Notes: generated by a model not told the origin, from the letters alone. 64,000 nucleotides of DNA from Coniferiporia sulphurascens (GCA_002794785.1 NBBA01000011.1:1488001-1552000); one strand, 5' to 3'; positions 10,457 to 22,507 are shown, counted from the first letter of the stretch. Program-made: numbers and translations.

Positions 10457-12980
10457 TCACGTCTGTGAAGAAGGCGAGATCGCCGCGGTGCCCGAGCGCA
10501 CGCCCCTTTGCGCGGCCAGCGCATCGTCTAGCGCATCCCGGATCCCCGAACGCCAGACACCGAGCTCGTTTTCGAGACGTACGAGCAACTCGCGCACCGC
10601 ACGGCCTACCTCTCCGCCCTCACCTGCACTTCCAAACGCGACACGCAACGCTGTGTGCGCCTGTTGCAACGTCTGCACGGCGAGCTGTAGGCGCGCGGCA
10701 CCGGTCGGAGGATATTTACCCTCCGCGGGAAACCCGCTATTGTTGAGGTCGAGGGTTGTAGAAGACGCCGCTCCATCAGGTTCAAGACCGGACTGGGCCT
10801 CAGAGATCGAGGCTGGACTTGCGGTGGCGCCGGGTTCATCTACTGCTAGCAGCTTCCCGAGCTCCGCGAGTGCAATCGCACGCACAGGGTGCCCTGGCTG
10901 AAGGATATATGATAATCCCGCGACAGAGATGGCCGCCGCACGAATCACTTCGTCGAGCTGCTCCTGTGACGGGCTGTCTGGAAGCGCGCTGATCAGAAGG
11001 CTCTGATGCAGTCTCCGAAGAGCAAGGAGCGGGTGCGCGGAAGGTACAAGACGCGAGCTAGTAAGTATGGGAATGATATTTTGGGTGAGCTTCAATGCCC
11101 CGTCTGGGTCTGCAAGATTTTGCATTGTATAGTTTAAGAAAGGCAAGATCCGGCGGACACTAAAGAAGCGGCTTACCAGTAATTTGTAAAGCCGTAGCTT
11201 TCTCCAATGCTTCTTGTCCGATGCGAACAATGTCCGCCATTTTCTCGGTGTCCTTGACGACGGCCTTACACTTCGAGCAGTGCACGACGTCATCATCTGT
11301 ATCCAGTCGATCAGTTATGTGGCTGGCGATCACTAAAAAACGCAAACAAGCCCAACCTTGTGTAGGAAACGGACATGTCCCTCCGCACTCCTTCGGGCAC
11401 CACGCACGCGCTCTCCAGTCCTCTGTTATTGTGCCTCCCACTGGAGAGCAGACCGAGCACATACATGTGAAACTGTATGTTTCTTTCAGGTCTTTTTGAC
11501 GCTGAGCGATTGGAAGTGTAATGTCGACGTAGCTCGTGAAGAGCTGACGAAGGAAGACTATTTAAATTGAGTATCCGGAAGATATACTCGCCTGACTGAC
11601 CTCAGCATCGGGTGGTATATCTTGAATGACAACTACTTGTAATGCCGGTTCTTGAAATGCCGATGAATAGGCACGAGGGAAAACTACGGCGACATTCGGG
11701 TCGCAGCTATGATTGATCAATGCTGCGAGTGGGGAGACGGAGACGCCAATTGGGCTGAGCGAAGGCGTTGTTAAGTGTGAAAGAGTTCGACGTGAACTGG
11801 TAAAAAATGAGATGTGAATATGGCAGTGAAAGAAGTCAAGGATACGTACCTTGGAGATTAAGTTTACCAGTTCACCAATGCTCCGTACGTCATACTTCTC
11901 TAAATCCTGCTTGTCCTCGATCACCTATGTAGCGTACTAGGGCATGGGCTAAATGAACATGTGCGTCAACCATGGACTGTGAAAGGTTCGTTTGATCTGA
12001 AACCCTAAGTAAGAACGCTCCGAACAGCGAGGCGTGTTAAGGCCACATACGTGATTGCATTTCGTAAACTTCTTTCCACTACGGTTTCGCTCATGAATCC
12101 ACGCTTAATTGATGTTTCCGTTTGAGAGTACCCACCCACATACTGCTACTCCCCAGTTTCTTCCGCTTCCACATTATTCGCCCCAGACATCTTATTGCTT
12201 CTGGAGGGACGGTGTACTTGTCGTCTCCGTCGCCGCCGGGAGCCGTCGCTGCCCACTTTTGTATCGCATCGCATTCCAGTTTATGACTTGGCCAATCGGC
12301 ATTTTGACAGGCCTATGCGAGTAATTAGAGTTAAAAACAAACAGAGGAAGCAGTATAAAACAGATCCTACTGACGGTGCCGCAGTAATAAATAGTCCTGC
12401 ATTTTGTACATTTCTTCAAGCCCGTCGATGATTGTGGGGCACAGCAAGAAGTGCAGTGAAGCCCCAATTGGGATCTCGAAAGTATATGAACGTGCGGCTT
12501 CACGGAGAAAATTACGGTCCCTGAGCGCCGTGTTCAATAACCAAGTCGGCCTCTGGGGGACGACCTTATGATGGACGACGTACCGGCGGGGATTCCCACT
12601 TTACTCCATAGCCCGCGGCCTCTTTTCTTCGATCTTTTTATTTGTAGACTAGGAGGTAGGTCAGCGTACAGGCCAAGTGGTTGTATTGTCGGCAGAGCAT
12701 CCGGGGCAGGAGAGTGTAGACTTTGGGGCGTGGTCTGCCTTCCTGTAGAACTCGAAGGAATCTTTTCGGGCACTCTCAATGCGTCGAGTGAGACATTCGT
12801 CTCTGTCGCCACTCCGTCAGTTGTCTCGATGTCTTTCTTTTCTCCACCATTGACAGTACCAACAGTCTCGCTAGTCCGCGCTTCAGAATCAGGGAGCCTG
12901 TTTCTTGCATTTTTCGTCGATAGAATGTAAGACTTCGGCTGGCGCGAAGCCCTCGAGGCGTGGATGTCTCGAAAGGACAT
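10457..12980 (-). CDS. SMYD-type SET/MYND lysine methyltransferase
   Basis: Likely transfers methyl groups from SAM to lysines on histones or other proteins. Exon 1 (12584-12980) has a disordered leader, then the split-SET start KKRGRGLWSKVGIPAG. Exon 2 (12375-12520) continues TVIFSVKPHVHIL and the first half of the MYND zinc finger (CTSCC, KKCTKCRTIYYC). Exon 3 (from 12312) completes it (ACQNADWPSHKLEC). The SET core with ALINHSCDPNVAVVF is at 11640-11810, and the post-SET cysteines (TCMCSVCSPVGG, WCPKECGGTCP) are at 11370-11480. A helical C-terminal repeat region (HPLLALRRLHQSLLI, HPVRAIALAELGKLL) ends at 10457. Order SET-MYND-SET-postSET-TPR-like is diagnostic of SMYD. Anomaly: near 11926 the frame slips by one base between VRYI and EDKQDLEKYDVRS, with no plausible intron; probably one surplus base. 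Divergent from TOA2. Confidence 0.88.
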
Positions 12981-13248
12981 GCCGTGCCTTCTTATTCTTT
13001 CCGAGTCAAGCCTCGAGTTAATGGCGGTAGATGAATAAGTTGCATTTTGTAGCTCGCTCGCTCGCTGCCCGGACTGGATCTGGAGGACGCTGGCTGATCG
13101 TCGCCGCGGTCACAATTCATGACTAGGGTGACCGCGCTTGGTTGGTCATCCCACAACCCCGAGCCGCTTGACTGTCGACGGCCACCATCACCCAACGAAC
13201 ACGCGCAACCCCGGTCGTTATTCCCTCTTTCCTCATTTCACGACAATC
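12981..13248. promoter_or_regulatory. Shared divergent promoter, SMYD gene and TOA2
   Basis: Only 268 bp separate the two start codons, so both promoters must lie here. GC-rich repeats of TCGC (near 13055-13065) and a TTGGTTGG motif near 13140 are visible. No TATA box was seen. Co-regulation is an inference. Confidence 0.45.
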
Positions 13249-13819
13249 ATGGCTACAGCGTACTACGAATTCTATCGAGGCTCTTCGTACGTCCTTCTCA
13301 GTTTGGGGCTCTGGAGGCGGGCAAAGGCGCTAAACGAGATCGTATGAACAGGATCGGGATGGCACTGACGGACTCGCTAGACGAGCTCATCACAAGTGGC
13401 GCTATCACGCCCCAGCTCGCCATGAAGGTTTTGCAGCAGGTGCGCTTGCATTTCGCTGCTGTGTTGGAAAACACTTTGTCTATGCGCTGACTAAAACGTA
13501 CGTCTAGTTCGACAAGTCACTCGCGGACACACTCGTCAAACAGGTCAAGACAAAGACTAATTTGAAGGTAATTTATCGTTGATAGTCAATTGCCTTCTTT
13601 CTGTCACATGGTTTTACTAACGTATCGCTTGTTTCGCCACACGCCGCCATTCCACTTTCATAGGGTCACCTACACACTTACCGCCTTTGCGACGACGTCT
13701 GGACATTCATAGTGAAAAACCCATCATTCAAAATGGAGTCGAACGAAATAGTCACCGCGCAGAAAATTAAAATCATTGCTTGTAAGAACGGGGAGGCCAT
13801 TGAGGCTGGGCGGAAATAG
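13249..13819 (+). CDS. TOA2: Transcription initiation factor IIA small (gamma) subunit, 4 exons, 113 aa
   Basis: TFIIA gamma binds TBP with the large TFIIA subunit and stabilises TBP on promoter DNA. Exons: 13249-13286, 13352-13439, 13508-13567 and 13664-13819, giving 342 nt including the stop. The protein begins [13 protein letters not shown], joins to [13 protein letters not shown], continues through [23 protein letters not shown], then [20 protein letters not shown], the conserved beta-barrel segment that contacts DNA and TBP. The length matches the family (about 105-120 aa). The sequence CACAATCATGG gives a reasonable start context. All four splice junctions keep the conserved alignment, so the model is considered exact. 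Confidence 0.95.
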
Positions 13820-15709
13820 GGATTAGTCGGGTTTTCTTGTAGGAGGAGGAGCTACGCCTTTTTGGGGAGCTCTGAAAAATCCTCTCGGTTTTCAAAGTTG
13901 AATTGTTCCAGTGTTTTGGTGAGTCGCTCCATTGACATCTGGAATAATCGTGATGACGAATACACCTCTGCGGTCGTTCAGCCGTGATCCGTTTTTTTAC
14001 TCTATGATGTTACGTTAGGACCAATTTAAAGTGTATTATTACGTGCGATAAGTTGCAGAGAACTACGCCCGCAGCCCTTGTATACGAAAGCGGATGACTG
14101 TGGAACGTCCAATCCTTCAGCGAAGCAGAAGCTCATCTGCTACCGAACTATTCGTTACTTACAGATCTTCGAGGTTATTCAAGCTTTATTAGCCTACTGC
14201 ACGTTGTTTGCATTAACGGGCACTGTCCAGTTTGGCAATCTATCGAAATTCCCTCTCATCTGTCCAACGGCAATTCTCCTAGATCCACAAGCAAGTACTG
14301 AACACAAACGCAGGTATCTGAGACCTTATTCTAACGGTTGCAACTCAATGCGCAATTATTGTCTCATTCTTAAAGTCCCGTGATTTTTGGGCTGGCGTCG
14401 CTGGCTCCGTCCCGTCGTATACTGCGTAATGCTTGTACATGTACATCAAACATTATAAATTTCTCTAAACCCGGCTTACCCGTATCTCTTGTCTCTTCGT
14501 GCGATTTACGTGCTAGACGTGCTAGACATACTACTGGCCAGAGCGGGACAATCTTTCTCATGCCTATAGTTCAGCGCGTGTTTCATGTAGGCCTGACCGG
14601 CTTCCGAATCCATGTCTCAAATATTCAATTACGCGCTGCGCTGGTGAAAGACACCATATAGCATGTCTGAAATCCATCGATGCAAAGCTGAAACTGAACA
14701 CCACAGCCAATGAAACGTGTCTCTGGTGTCACTACGCCCGTATGGCTTCTAACTGAGACGTAAAGAGTCTGAGCCCACCGTGCGGCCCCCTCGAGCCTCC
14801 ATGCTGGGCTTTATTCATTTGAGGTTTTATTCATACAAGGGGCTCTGCCGGGGCAAAAACAAGCGCGCGAAACCTAATTCGACCGATAACAAATGTGATT
14901 GGAAATGCTCGATGACTGATACAAATAAAATAAAAGACACTCGGTAGAGTACTAGGGACAATAATTGAATTGGAATTATGTTGTATTGTGAATTGTGAAT
15001 TGCGTGTGCGTAGTACATGTGATATGGATGTCCGAGTCCGAGTTTGAGTCCGTGAAAATATATGCGTGGTGTTCGTCCGTACGGTTATGCATCGTGACGG
15101 GAATTACGACAAGAAAAAAGAAAAAGAAAAAAAGGAGATGGGGAAAGGGAAAGGGAAGGGATGAAAGAGATGTGATCCGCGAAGTAGATTGATATGTGAA
15201 GTTTCGCATGGACGCGATTGCGTGGAGGAGACTAGATGGTCCGCGCATTATACAAATAAGAATAGGAATAAAAAGTAATAAAAAGGAAAGAAATATGAGT
15301 GGAGTGGGGATACGGAGCACGAAACACGAGGAGCACAGAAAGTATATGCGGGGTGTGGCGATAGCAGATTGGAGACGGCGAGAGGGGGGCTGGGGGCTGC
15401 GACGAGTAAAGGCTGTGGCGGCGACGGTACGAGATTAGGGTCGGGACCGGGATTGAAATTGGGATTGGGATTGTGGACGCAAGATTATGAAGTATGATTA
15501 AGGGTGGGATGACTTCGCGTTAGGTTTAGATGAGGATTATTCGCGGTCATCGATTATGAATTCGTCCGTTCGTCCATTGTTCATTAATGTTTAGAGGTTT
15601 AGAAGTTCATCTGAATCAAACACGTTAGGCCCATTCACATCGTCAAGCATTGAAAGAAAATACACACCTCGTCCACTCGCTCGCCGTCGCTCAGGACGTG
15701 CGTGTCCTA
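13820..15709. other. Intergenic between convergent TOA2 and kinase genes
   Basis: No gene is supported. It should hold the 3' regions of both neighbours. There is a polypurine tract (AAGAAAAAGAAAAAGAAA type) at 15110-15160, a G/A-rich stretch to 15400, and degenerate GGGATTG repeats at 15445-15475. Frames at 14078-14383 and 14380-14661 have no recognisable content. Confidence 0.45.
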
Positions 15710-17593
15710 CTAAGCAACACCAGCGCGTTTCAGCATGCCAATAGCCCGAGCCACCGGCATAAATCTAGTGCGCTTCTGAATGGGCTGGGCCTCCTCCTGG
15801 ACCTCGTCGCGGTTCTTGCCAAAAGGCTTTCCGCCTTTCCCCGCTTTGGTATTAACGTCGGCTCCAAAGTCAATTCCGAGCCCGAGCCCCATTCCAGCAT
15901 CGAGGGTGAGGTCAAAGTCGGTGTCGCCGAGATCGAGAGCCTCGAGCTCTGCAAGATTCTCCAGCATGATCGCCGGCGCGTCTACAGCGGTAGCTTTTGT
16001 GTCGGCGTCGCGTACAACGGCGTCGTCTGCCGCGTGCGTCTCGGGCGTGATGGGTCCCTCCGACTCTGCACCTGACTCTGACTCCTTCTCTGCGCGAGTG
16101 GCTACAATCGCGTTTGCGTTTGTGTTTGTAATTGTTTCCGGATCAAATACAATATCCGAGTCTGAGTCTTCCAAGAAGTGACTGAAGTCCAATTCCGAGC
16201 CCGAGTCTGAGGCTTCGTATTGCAGTGGAAGCCATGTCTCTTCCTGTTCCCTGTCCGCGTGCACTGAGGCGTTAGGGGCCGTAGCGGGCTCGGGTAGGAT
16301 GAATGTGAAGGGTGAGGTGACGGGTGCTTGGGTCTGGATGGGCACGGATGCAGGTGCAGGTGCGGGTACGGGGTCGGCGCGACGCTGGCGGCGAGCGGCG
16401 GATGGCGTCACCATGTTGAAAGCGTACGCATGCTCTACCGAGTCGAGCAGCGCAGAGTCGTTCGAGTCTATGGAAATAACATGGTTCACGATACGGAGCG
16501 CCTGCTCGTAATCGATTTCCGTCTCGGGTTCTTCGTCATCCATGTCCCCATAGTCGAAGTCCTCGATGAAATCAGCGCCAAAAGTGGCTGCAGCGGCGAG
16601 CGCATCCTCGTCCTCCACTTGTCCCGGTGTGCGACAGAACGCGGGGATGGCGGAGACACGTGCACGGAGTTCGGCAAGCGTCGTGCGCACGTTTGGGTCG
16701 ACGGTAAAGATGCTCTTGAGCAATTCGTCCGCCGCGCGCGTGATTGGGAAGTAGTTGTACAAGTAATTGTAGTCGCGATAGAGGTACTCGGCGAAGTGCG
16801 GGTCGTTCACGGACGCCCTCGACCATGGCATGCAACCCGTCACCAGGTTCATCAGGATAACTCCGAGTGCCCAGATATCTGCGTGCGGCGAGGAGAAGCA
16901 CTTAAGCTGTACATCAATGCCACCGCGCAATTCTGCAGAGATGGAGAAAGCGTGTGTGAGTGACATACTTCGTGTGGAGAATAACTTCAACTACGTACCG
17001 GGACTCATGAAGGGCTCGCTTCCAAGACGGAAGTCCATCGTGTGCCTGCGTGTTGTCGCAAAGCCAAAATCGCCAAGTACGACGCCACGTCCGCCGTCTT
17101 TGCACATGACGTTCTCCGGTTTAAGGTCACGATGGAATACGCCAACGCGGTGGCAAGCAGCGACGGCATCGATGATTTGTAGGAATACATGGCGTATGAG
17201 CTCGTCCTGACCGACATATGTACCGGCCATTATGCCGTCGAGAAGGTCGCCGTCGGGACAGAATTCGGTGACGATGAACAACAGTTGCTCCTCGGGCACC
17301 TCGATGACACGGTGCACGTTAAGCACGAATGGTGATGCGTACGCGCAACGTTCGTGCAGCTCTACTTCCTGCTGGATCGTGCGCAGTTGGCTCGCATTGA
17401 GCGAAGCATGCGAGACACACTTGACAGCGTAGCGCTGGCGCATTTCGCAGGTGGTTTCGGCACAGTAGACGACCCCCCAAGAGCCGCGTCCGATGACACG
17501 CAGGAGGCGCAGACGGCCGCCATCGATGATGCGGCCGATGAAGTCGGGAAGTGCGGAAGAGGGTGTTTGCTTGGCTTCAGCGTTGATTCCCAT
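15710..17593 (-). CDS. Ran1/Sks1-like serine/threonine protein kinase, 605 aa, 2 exons
   Basis: Exon 1 is 16999-17593 and exon 2 is 15710-16932; the 66-nt intron sits inside the activation segment (SEPFMSPE is rebuilt across it). Visible kinase motifs: P-loop GRGSWGVVY, ATP lysine in YAVKCV, catalytic loop FHRDLKPEN, GDFGFATT, and DIWALGVILMNLVTG. The FIGRIIDGGRLRLLRVIG start and the LGSEPFMSPE activation segment resemble S. pombe Ran1 (Pat1) and yeast Sks1/Vhs1, which control meiosis/nutrient and glucose responses. Residues from about 330 to 605 form a long acidic, Ser/Asp-rich tail with many repeated Asp-Ser blocks (LEDSDSDIVFDPE), then a short basic end (RTRFMPVARAIGMLKRAGVA). The tail is probably disordered and regulatory (inference). 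The family is secure; orthology to one particular kinase is not. Confidence 0.88.
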
Positions 17594-18491
17594 GGTTGAT
17601 TGATTGGTTGGGGTGAGTTAAGGTGAGCTGGGGTGTTTGGGTTTGGGTGGGGGCGTTTGGATTGGGGATAAGTCGTAGCGTAGAGATGGATGTAGTTCGT
17701 GGTCAAGTTTGTGCGAAAAGCCTGCTAGAGGCTGGGTTTATATGCAAAACGAGAGCGCATACACTGCATTTATGCACTCTACAGCGTCATTCACAGAGCA
17801 GACACCAGGTAGCCAGTAAGAACGTCGAAGTCAAGTAAGACCTCGCAGGACGTCATCATAAGCCATAGGAAAATAAAAGAAACAATAGAAAACTGGCGCT
17901 CTTTTGTCTGCACCATGTTTCAGAGGACGAGGGCGGTACGCGAGCATCATCGACGGTTAAGAGTGAGTGGTAAAAGTCCGCGTCGATCATATTTGGTTCC
18001 GAGACCGCGTCAGGCTCAGTCACGTGCCGGAGCTTGTCTCTAATAAGCGGATTATGTCATTGCATCAGGCTGGACACTGAATACTAACCGTATGTGTCAC
18101 TTTTTCAAAGGCTACCCCTCCTACAGAATCTCAATTCTGGCGTTGCAAAAAACCAAATCAACCCCTGAAATCTCACATTCACACCACCAAATCACTAAGT
18201 AGCCCCGTCCAAATTACCTACACTCCGGGGGAATGCTCAACATTGAGTCAAAAATACTATGTCCGTATAATTTTATCCTTGGAGATCTGAAAGACATTAT
18301 ATTGTGAAGACACCTGTAAATAACGGCATTCATGAGAATACGGAAAAGTATCCCTATTCATTTTCGATGTGTGTCCAAATTATCAATGCATTCAATCGCA
18401 CGTTGCGTACAAATTATAAAGGATACAAGATGTGTATGTTAAAGATATAAGGCTTTATTGATACTCGGTGCGTCACGGTCGTGCTCATTTA
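17594..18491. other. Intergenic, kinase upstream region
   Basis: About 0.9 kb holding the promoter of the kinase gene and the 3' flank of the PMP3-like gene. GGGTGAG/GGTGAGC-type G-rich repeats occur at 17605-17660. A-rich and T-rich stretches at 18140-18440 show no gene. Confidence 0.4.
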
Positions 18492-19100
18492 TCAGTAGCT
18501 AGATGCACCACCCACACCCATCGTTGGGCCCGTCGCACCTGTGGCACCAGTGGTTCCCAAGCCTCCGACGGTATTACCCATGCCACCTCCACCGCCTGTC
18601 GCTCCGTAACCGCCGCCTGCTGCTGGCGCCGCGGCGTTTCCGCGGCCCAGGAAGCGTGAACGATGTGAGCCTGGACCCATAGCACCTTCACTCCTAGAGA
18701 TGATCCACCTGAATATATGCGAAAATACATGATAAGCACGCGGATCGAGGGCATAAATGGTGCAAACTGACCATGCGTGAAGCACTCCTGGAATCCATCC
18801 AAGGATCCACAAGAGAATATTTATCCAGAAATCTAAACAGAATTGAAGTGTGGGTCAGCACCGAGGCAAATCATTATGAAAAGTAAACATACCGGCTCTG
18901 ATTCCCCTCTCTATACGTGCCGATGTTCGTTAGAAAGTGGTCCGTCTGTGGGGAGTACAAAAACTCACTAAAGAATACTGCGGCTGGGGGTATGAAGCTG
19001 TCGGAAAGAGGTCAGGACCATCGTGGATGCATTGTCAGACGACGCACATTGCGAGAAAGTAGAGGAGAACGTCGTGTGTTGGGGAGACAACGGAAGTCAT
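18492..19100 (-). CDS. PMP3: PMP3/UPF0057 small membrane protein with Gly-rich tail, 5 exons, 125 aa
   Basis: PMP3 proteins are tiny two-helix plasma-membrane proteolipids affecting ion and membrane-potential homeostasis. Exons: 19048-19100, 18969-18997, 18893-18910, 18772-18832 and 18492-18708, totalling 378 nt. The first helix reads HDVLLYFLAI|FIPPAAVFF, followed by KRGIRADFWINILLWILGWI, then PGVLHAWWIISR. These match the family signature IFLPPxAVF...CGxDFxINILLxxLGWIPGxxHAxY. Exon 3 is only 18 nt, a microexon needed to restore KRGIRA; without it the frame stops. The last 60 residues form a Gly/Ala/Thr-rich extension (GATGATGPTMGVGGASSY) longer than the usual 50-60 residue protein. Such tails are known in basidiomycete members. 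The symbol is by family resemblance. Confidence 0.87.
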
Positions 19101-20168
19101 ATTTGAGATAAGGGTGGTGAGATACTAGTGAATGGGATTTTACGTCGCCGACGTTGGATTTTATAAGTGCGAAATATTGAGACCCATATTGGGGGTGAGG
19201 ACATGACTGACGTCATCAGGTTCAGATCCTGTGTGATGACGTTGTTGGGAGCGCGGTGCCGGTGGCGCGCATACGCAGGTCGATGGGGCCCCAGAGAAAG
19301 TTTAAGCTTGTCCAAGACCAAAATGAGAAAATATGCCTTCGGGGACCTCGGGGCCTCACGATTGGGGAAAGCCTTGAAGGTAGCATCTGGACTAGTACTG
19401 TCAAATAAAAGTTTGTGGTACGGCGTAGTAGCGTTTTCTTATTTAGTTTGATACACCAGCTCTTACCGCTTCTGGAAGCTTAGTAATTACTTGCCAACTG
19501 TACAGTTCCTAGCATATAGTCGATCGCGGGCGGTTGTTGAGACTCTCGTCTTACTGAGGTGGGTAGAAAATATCTTTAGTGTGTGCATGGATAGGATATT
19601 GACCGGAATTAAAGTACTTGCCTCGCATACAGATTTTTTTCATGAGCCGTATTCGCAAATGCCAAATACTGTATATACAACTTCGCCTACAATATAAAGT
19701 GCCAACGTATATATGCTCGCTCAATCCCTGAGACTTCAGTTTTCTGCCGGACAGAAATAACGTGTCAGACAAGATATCTCCGGCCTCTGACTCGTTGAAG
19801 GCCTCAGCGTTTAGAGGGTTGGCCGTGGTTGGATGATGATGGCGACGCGAACTTGAAGTGCGTGCTGTATTCCGTGTAGTAAGACCTGTTGTAATCCAGC
19901 AATTCGCAGCGCGAGAGAATGCACTCCGTATCCAAGAATACCATTTAACCAGCAGATAATCGCGCGAGAGAAACCGAGCGCGCATACAACAGGAAAAATT
20001 CTACGAGGGGTAATTCAAACTCCGACGCCGTCTCAGCATCAAGCTCGAACTTCAACAAGACCAGACTTCTAACGACTACGACCGCAGAGGGGAGCTAAAC
20101 CCGGTGTCCGACGAGGACGTGCGTAAATCGATTAAAGCCCCGCCGGATTAAAAGGATGATAAATATTG
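19101..20168. other. Intergenic left of the coiled-coil gene array
   Basis: No gene is supported. A 144-codon minus frame at 19551-19985 has no recognisable content. The end of this stretch (about 20035-20150) weakly resembles 23005-23105, suggesting that the duplication covering copies A and B originally reached further left. Confidence 0.4.
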
Positions 20169-21942
20169 ATACGCGCTCGATGGACATAGCTTGATTTGGC
20201 GCACTGGCTAATGCGTGAATTACGGTATACAACTGCTACCACCACTTTTGAGCCCTTACAAGTTGCTCTTCCGCTCGTGTCATTTCATCATCTTCTCTTC
20301 TCAACGCGTTAACCCCTCCTTTTGCCGCTATGACAAGGTCGCTGCCGTTTGGATCCTCCCATCTCTCGTTGTTCCATTGCCGCATTGCTTTGCGCAACAT
20401 ACACCGTTGGTAGGCCTCTTTATTCTTCTGTATAACTTCTTCAAGCTCCCTTTCACGGCGCTGCGCCTCAGCGAGCTCCTGCTGCTCCGCAAGCTCGTCG
20501 GCCTCCTGCCGACGTCGTTGCTCCGCAATTTCCTGCATGTGGTCCACCATCCACCCTTGAAGCTCGTCTTTCTCCTGCTTCTGTCGTTCCTCAATCGAGG
20601 CCTCTTCCTGCTCTCGTTGTTCCTCAAGCTCGACTGGGACCGCGCGTTGCTGCTCGGCGGCATGTGCCTGATGTTGAACTCGAAGCAACTCTTTCTGTTG
20701 CTGCTCCGCAGGCTCAGCATCCTTCACACTTTGCAGCTCAGCAACTTCGGCGTCTCTCCGCTGAGCTTCCTCCCTTTCGCGCCGCCATGCGAAAGCCTCA
20801 TCCTCGCGTCGACGCTTTTCCTCCACGCACTTTTTCTCGTACGCTATGCGCTCCTGCTTGTACTCTACGCGCCTCTGCTCGTGCTCCGCGCGCTTTCTCT
20901 CGTACTCTTCCCGCAGCCGTAGACTCAGCGCCTCTCTTTCCTTCCTGATCCGCTCTTCCTCACGACGTCTCCTCTCCTCTTCCTCTCTACGCGCCAGATC
21001 ATCTCGTTGCTGGCGTTCAAGTGCCTCTTCCTTCACCCGCAACGCATCCTCTTTCACCCACAACTCTTTCTCCTTCCCCACAATACCTCCTCTCTCTCCC
21101 ACAACTCTTCCTCCTTCTTCCTCAAGTTTTCCTCTTTCTGAAGTAGTTCGTCCTCTTTCCTATCCTGCCGCTCCGCGAGATTGGCGATTGGTCGCCAGCG
21201 CTCCCGTTCCGTGAGTTCATGATTGCGGCATTTCAGCTCGTCGAACACCTGGCGCAGAGCACATTCCCTCGCCCTCTGCTCCTCAAGTTCCTCCTCCCAC
21301 GCAAGATTACGTTTAGCGATATCGGCTACCCACTGAAGTCGAATCTCTCTCCGTTGCTGTTCTTCGTTCCGCTTGTAAATCTGGTACTGCTGTTCCAAGA
21401 GCTCACGGATTTTCCGGTTTAGCTCTGCGAGCTCATCCTGCTCGCACTGGTTCCGATGCTCTACTGGCTTAGCATCTTTCTCCAAAGGGTCGTAGTCGAC
21501 GGTCATTATATGGTCGGAGTCCCGAAGAGTGATGTTGTGATGTCGACGATTACAGACGTACTGCGTTGCGAAGGCGGAAGGAAAACACTTATCGGCAGCG
21601 GCTAGCAAGTATAAAAAGGTATTATGTGCGTGTGAGCAGCGATACGGAGAGGAGACAGCGGAGAAATAGAAAGGAGACGTACATGAGAGCGGGGTGGTAT
21701 ATACAATGGACAAGTATACGCGACACAAGTGGGACGGCGGTCTGTCTCTATGAGAGCTATTAGTCTGGTACGCAGCTGGTCTAGTCCGCAGAAGGTTGTC
21801 GAGATTCACTGGCAGTCGCGGTTCGATCTACGGTGTGTGCAGGAGGCGCGTAAACCTCGTGTCTATTACCTAATTCCGTCCATATGAAGATCTTTATCTT
21901 TTAGGCGCTTTCAATACCTTTTCTGGAATAAAGTGGACCTAC
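20169..21942. repeat. Tandem segmental duplication, unit A
   Basis: This 1.77 kb segment aligns with 23110-24812 from a shared ATACGCGCTCGATG start to a shared TTTTCTGGAATAAAGTGGAC end. The similarity covers coding and non-coding parts, including the 5' flank with GTATATAC and the motif CGATTACAGACGTACTGCGT. It therefore reflects a DNA duplication rather than convergent coiled-coil composition. Confidence 0.85.
20236..21506 (-). pseudogene. Copy A: coiled-coil paralogue with one frame break, no J-like domain
   Basis: The frame starts at ATG 21506 (MTVDYDPLEKDAKPVEHRNQ), runs through a charged helix (LRKKEEELWEREEVLWG), and breaks near 21076-21079. Downstream the same protein continues in the next frame (KEKELWVKEDALRVKEEALE...) to the stop at 20236 after VRAQKWW. 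The break lies in a four-C run (plus strand); one more C there would restore a single frame of about 420 residues. Copy A may therefore be an intact gene with a sequencing error rather than a pseudogene. Most of the protein is a predicted coiled coil rich in Glu, Arg and Gln. It lacks the J-like C-terminal domain of the 1515-residue gene at 32046-36593. No introns are needed. Function unknown. Confidence 0.65.
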
Positions 21943-21987
21943 GCTGATCGTCGTTTGTCCGCGGCTTGGTCAATCGGATGTCTGCAG

Positions 21988-22013
21988 ATTATTATTATTA
22001 TTATTATTATTAT
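21988..22013. repeat. ATT microsatellite
   Basis: Eight or more uninterrupted ATT units, followed by imperfect TTATTATTT. It lies just outside the duplicated unit A, in non-coding DNA upstream of copy A. Confidence 0.9.
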
Positions 22014-22507
22014 TTATTATTTCTTGTACTATATACCGCAAAGGGTTCGTGCTATCTCGTTTGTTGCAGTGACTGGTACTACTCGATACTTTATAGTCCT
22101 GTGTTTGGGCTTCGGCGAGCTCGTCCGGCTAGGACCTTTCTGACGACCAGAATCATATGCTCCCACAGAGAGCATCCGTCGCTAGCAAGTATACCACGGG
22201 AAACGACGTGAATACCCATCGTGCGAGCAGTTATGTAGCTTCAGTCATATCACTGCGCGTTATAGAGCAATGTTTCCCGTCGTTTTCATCCAACGGATGT
22301 GGTGGGCATTCCGACACTTAATCATAACAGGCATGGACTCAGATTCAACCATTTCTCAGGAATTCGAGGGTTTTGTTCAATATAATAAATAACACATACA
22401 TACATGTAGAATAACATACGCCGAATAACTCTACATCATAAGTCCAAATTAATGCAAATTCTCCAGCTTACATAGTTCTGTCACCGCATGTTTCAAGTTG
22501 TTGCGGC

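Noticed and set aside
19551..19985. 144-codon minus-strand frame left of copy A
   Set aside because: Tested as the missing J-like end of copy A; no RWHPDRF-type motif or flank similarity was seen.
20215..21214. Plus-strand frames opposite copy A (235 and 122 codons)
   Set aside because: Same antisense effect of a charged coiled coil.
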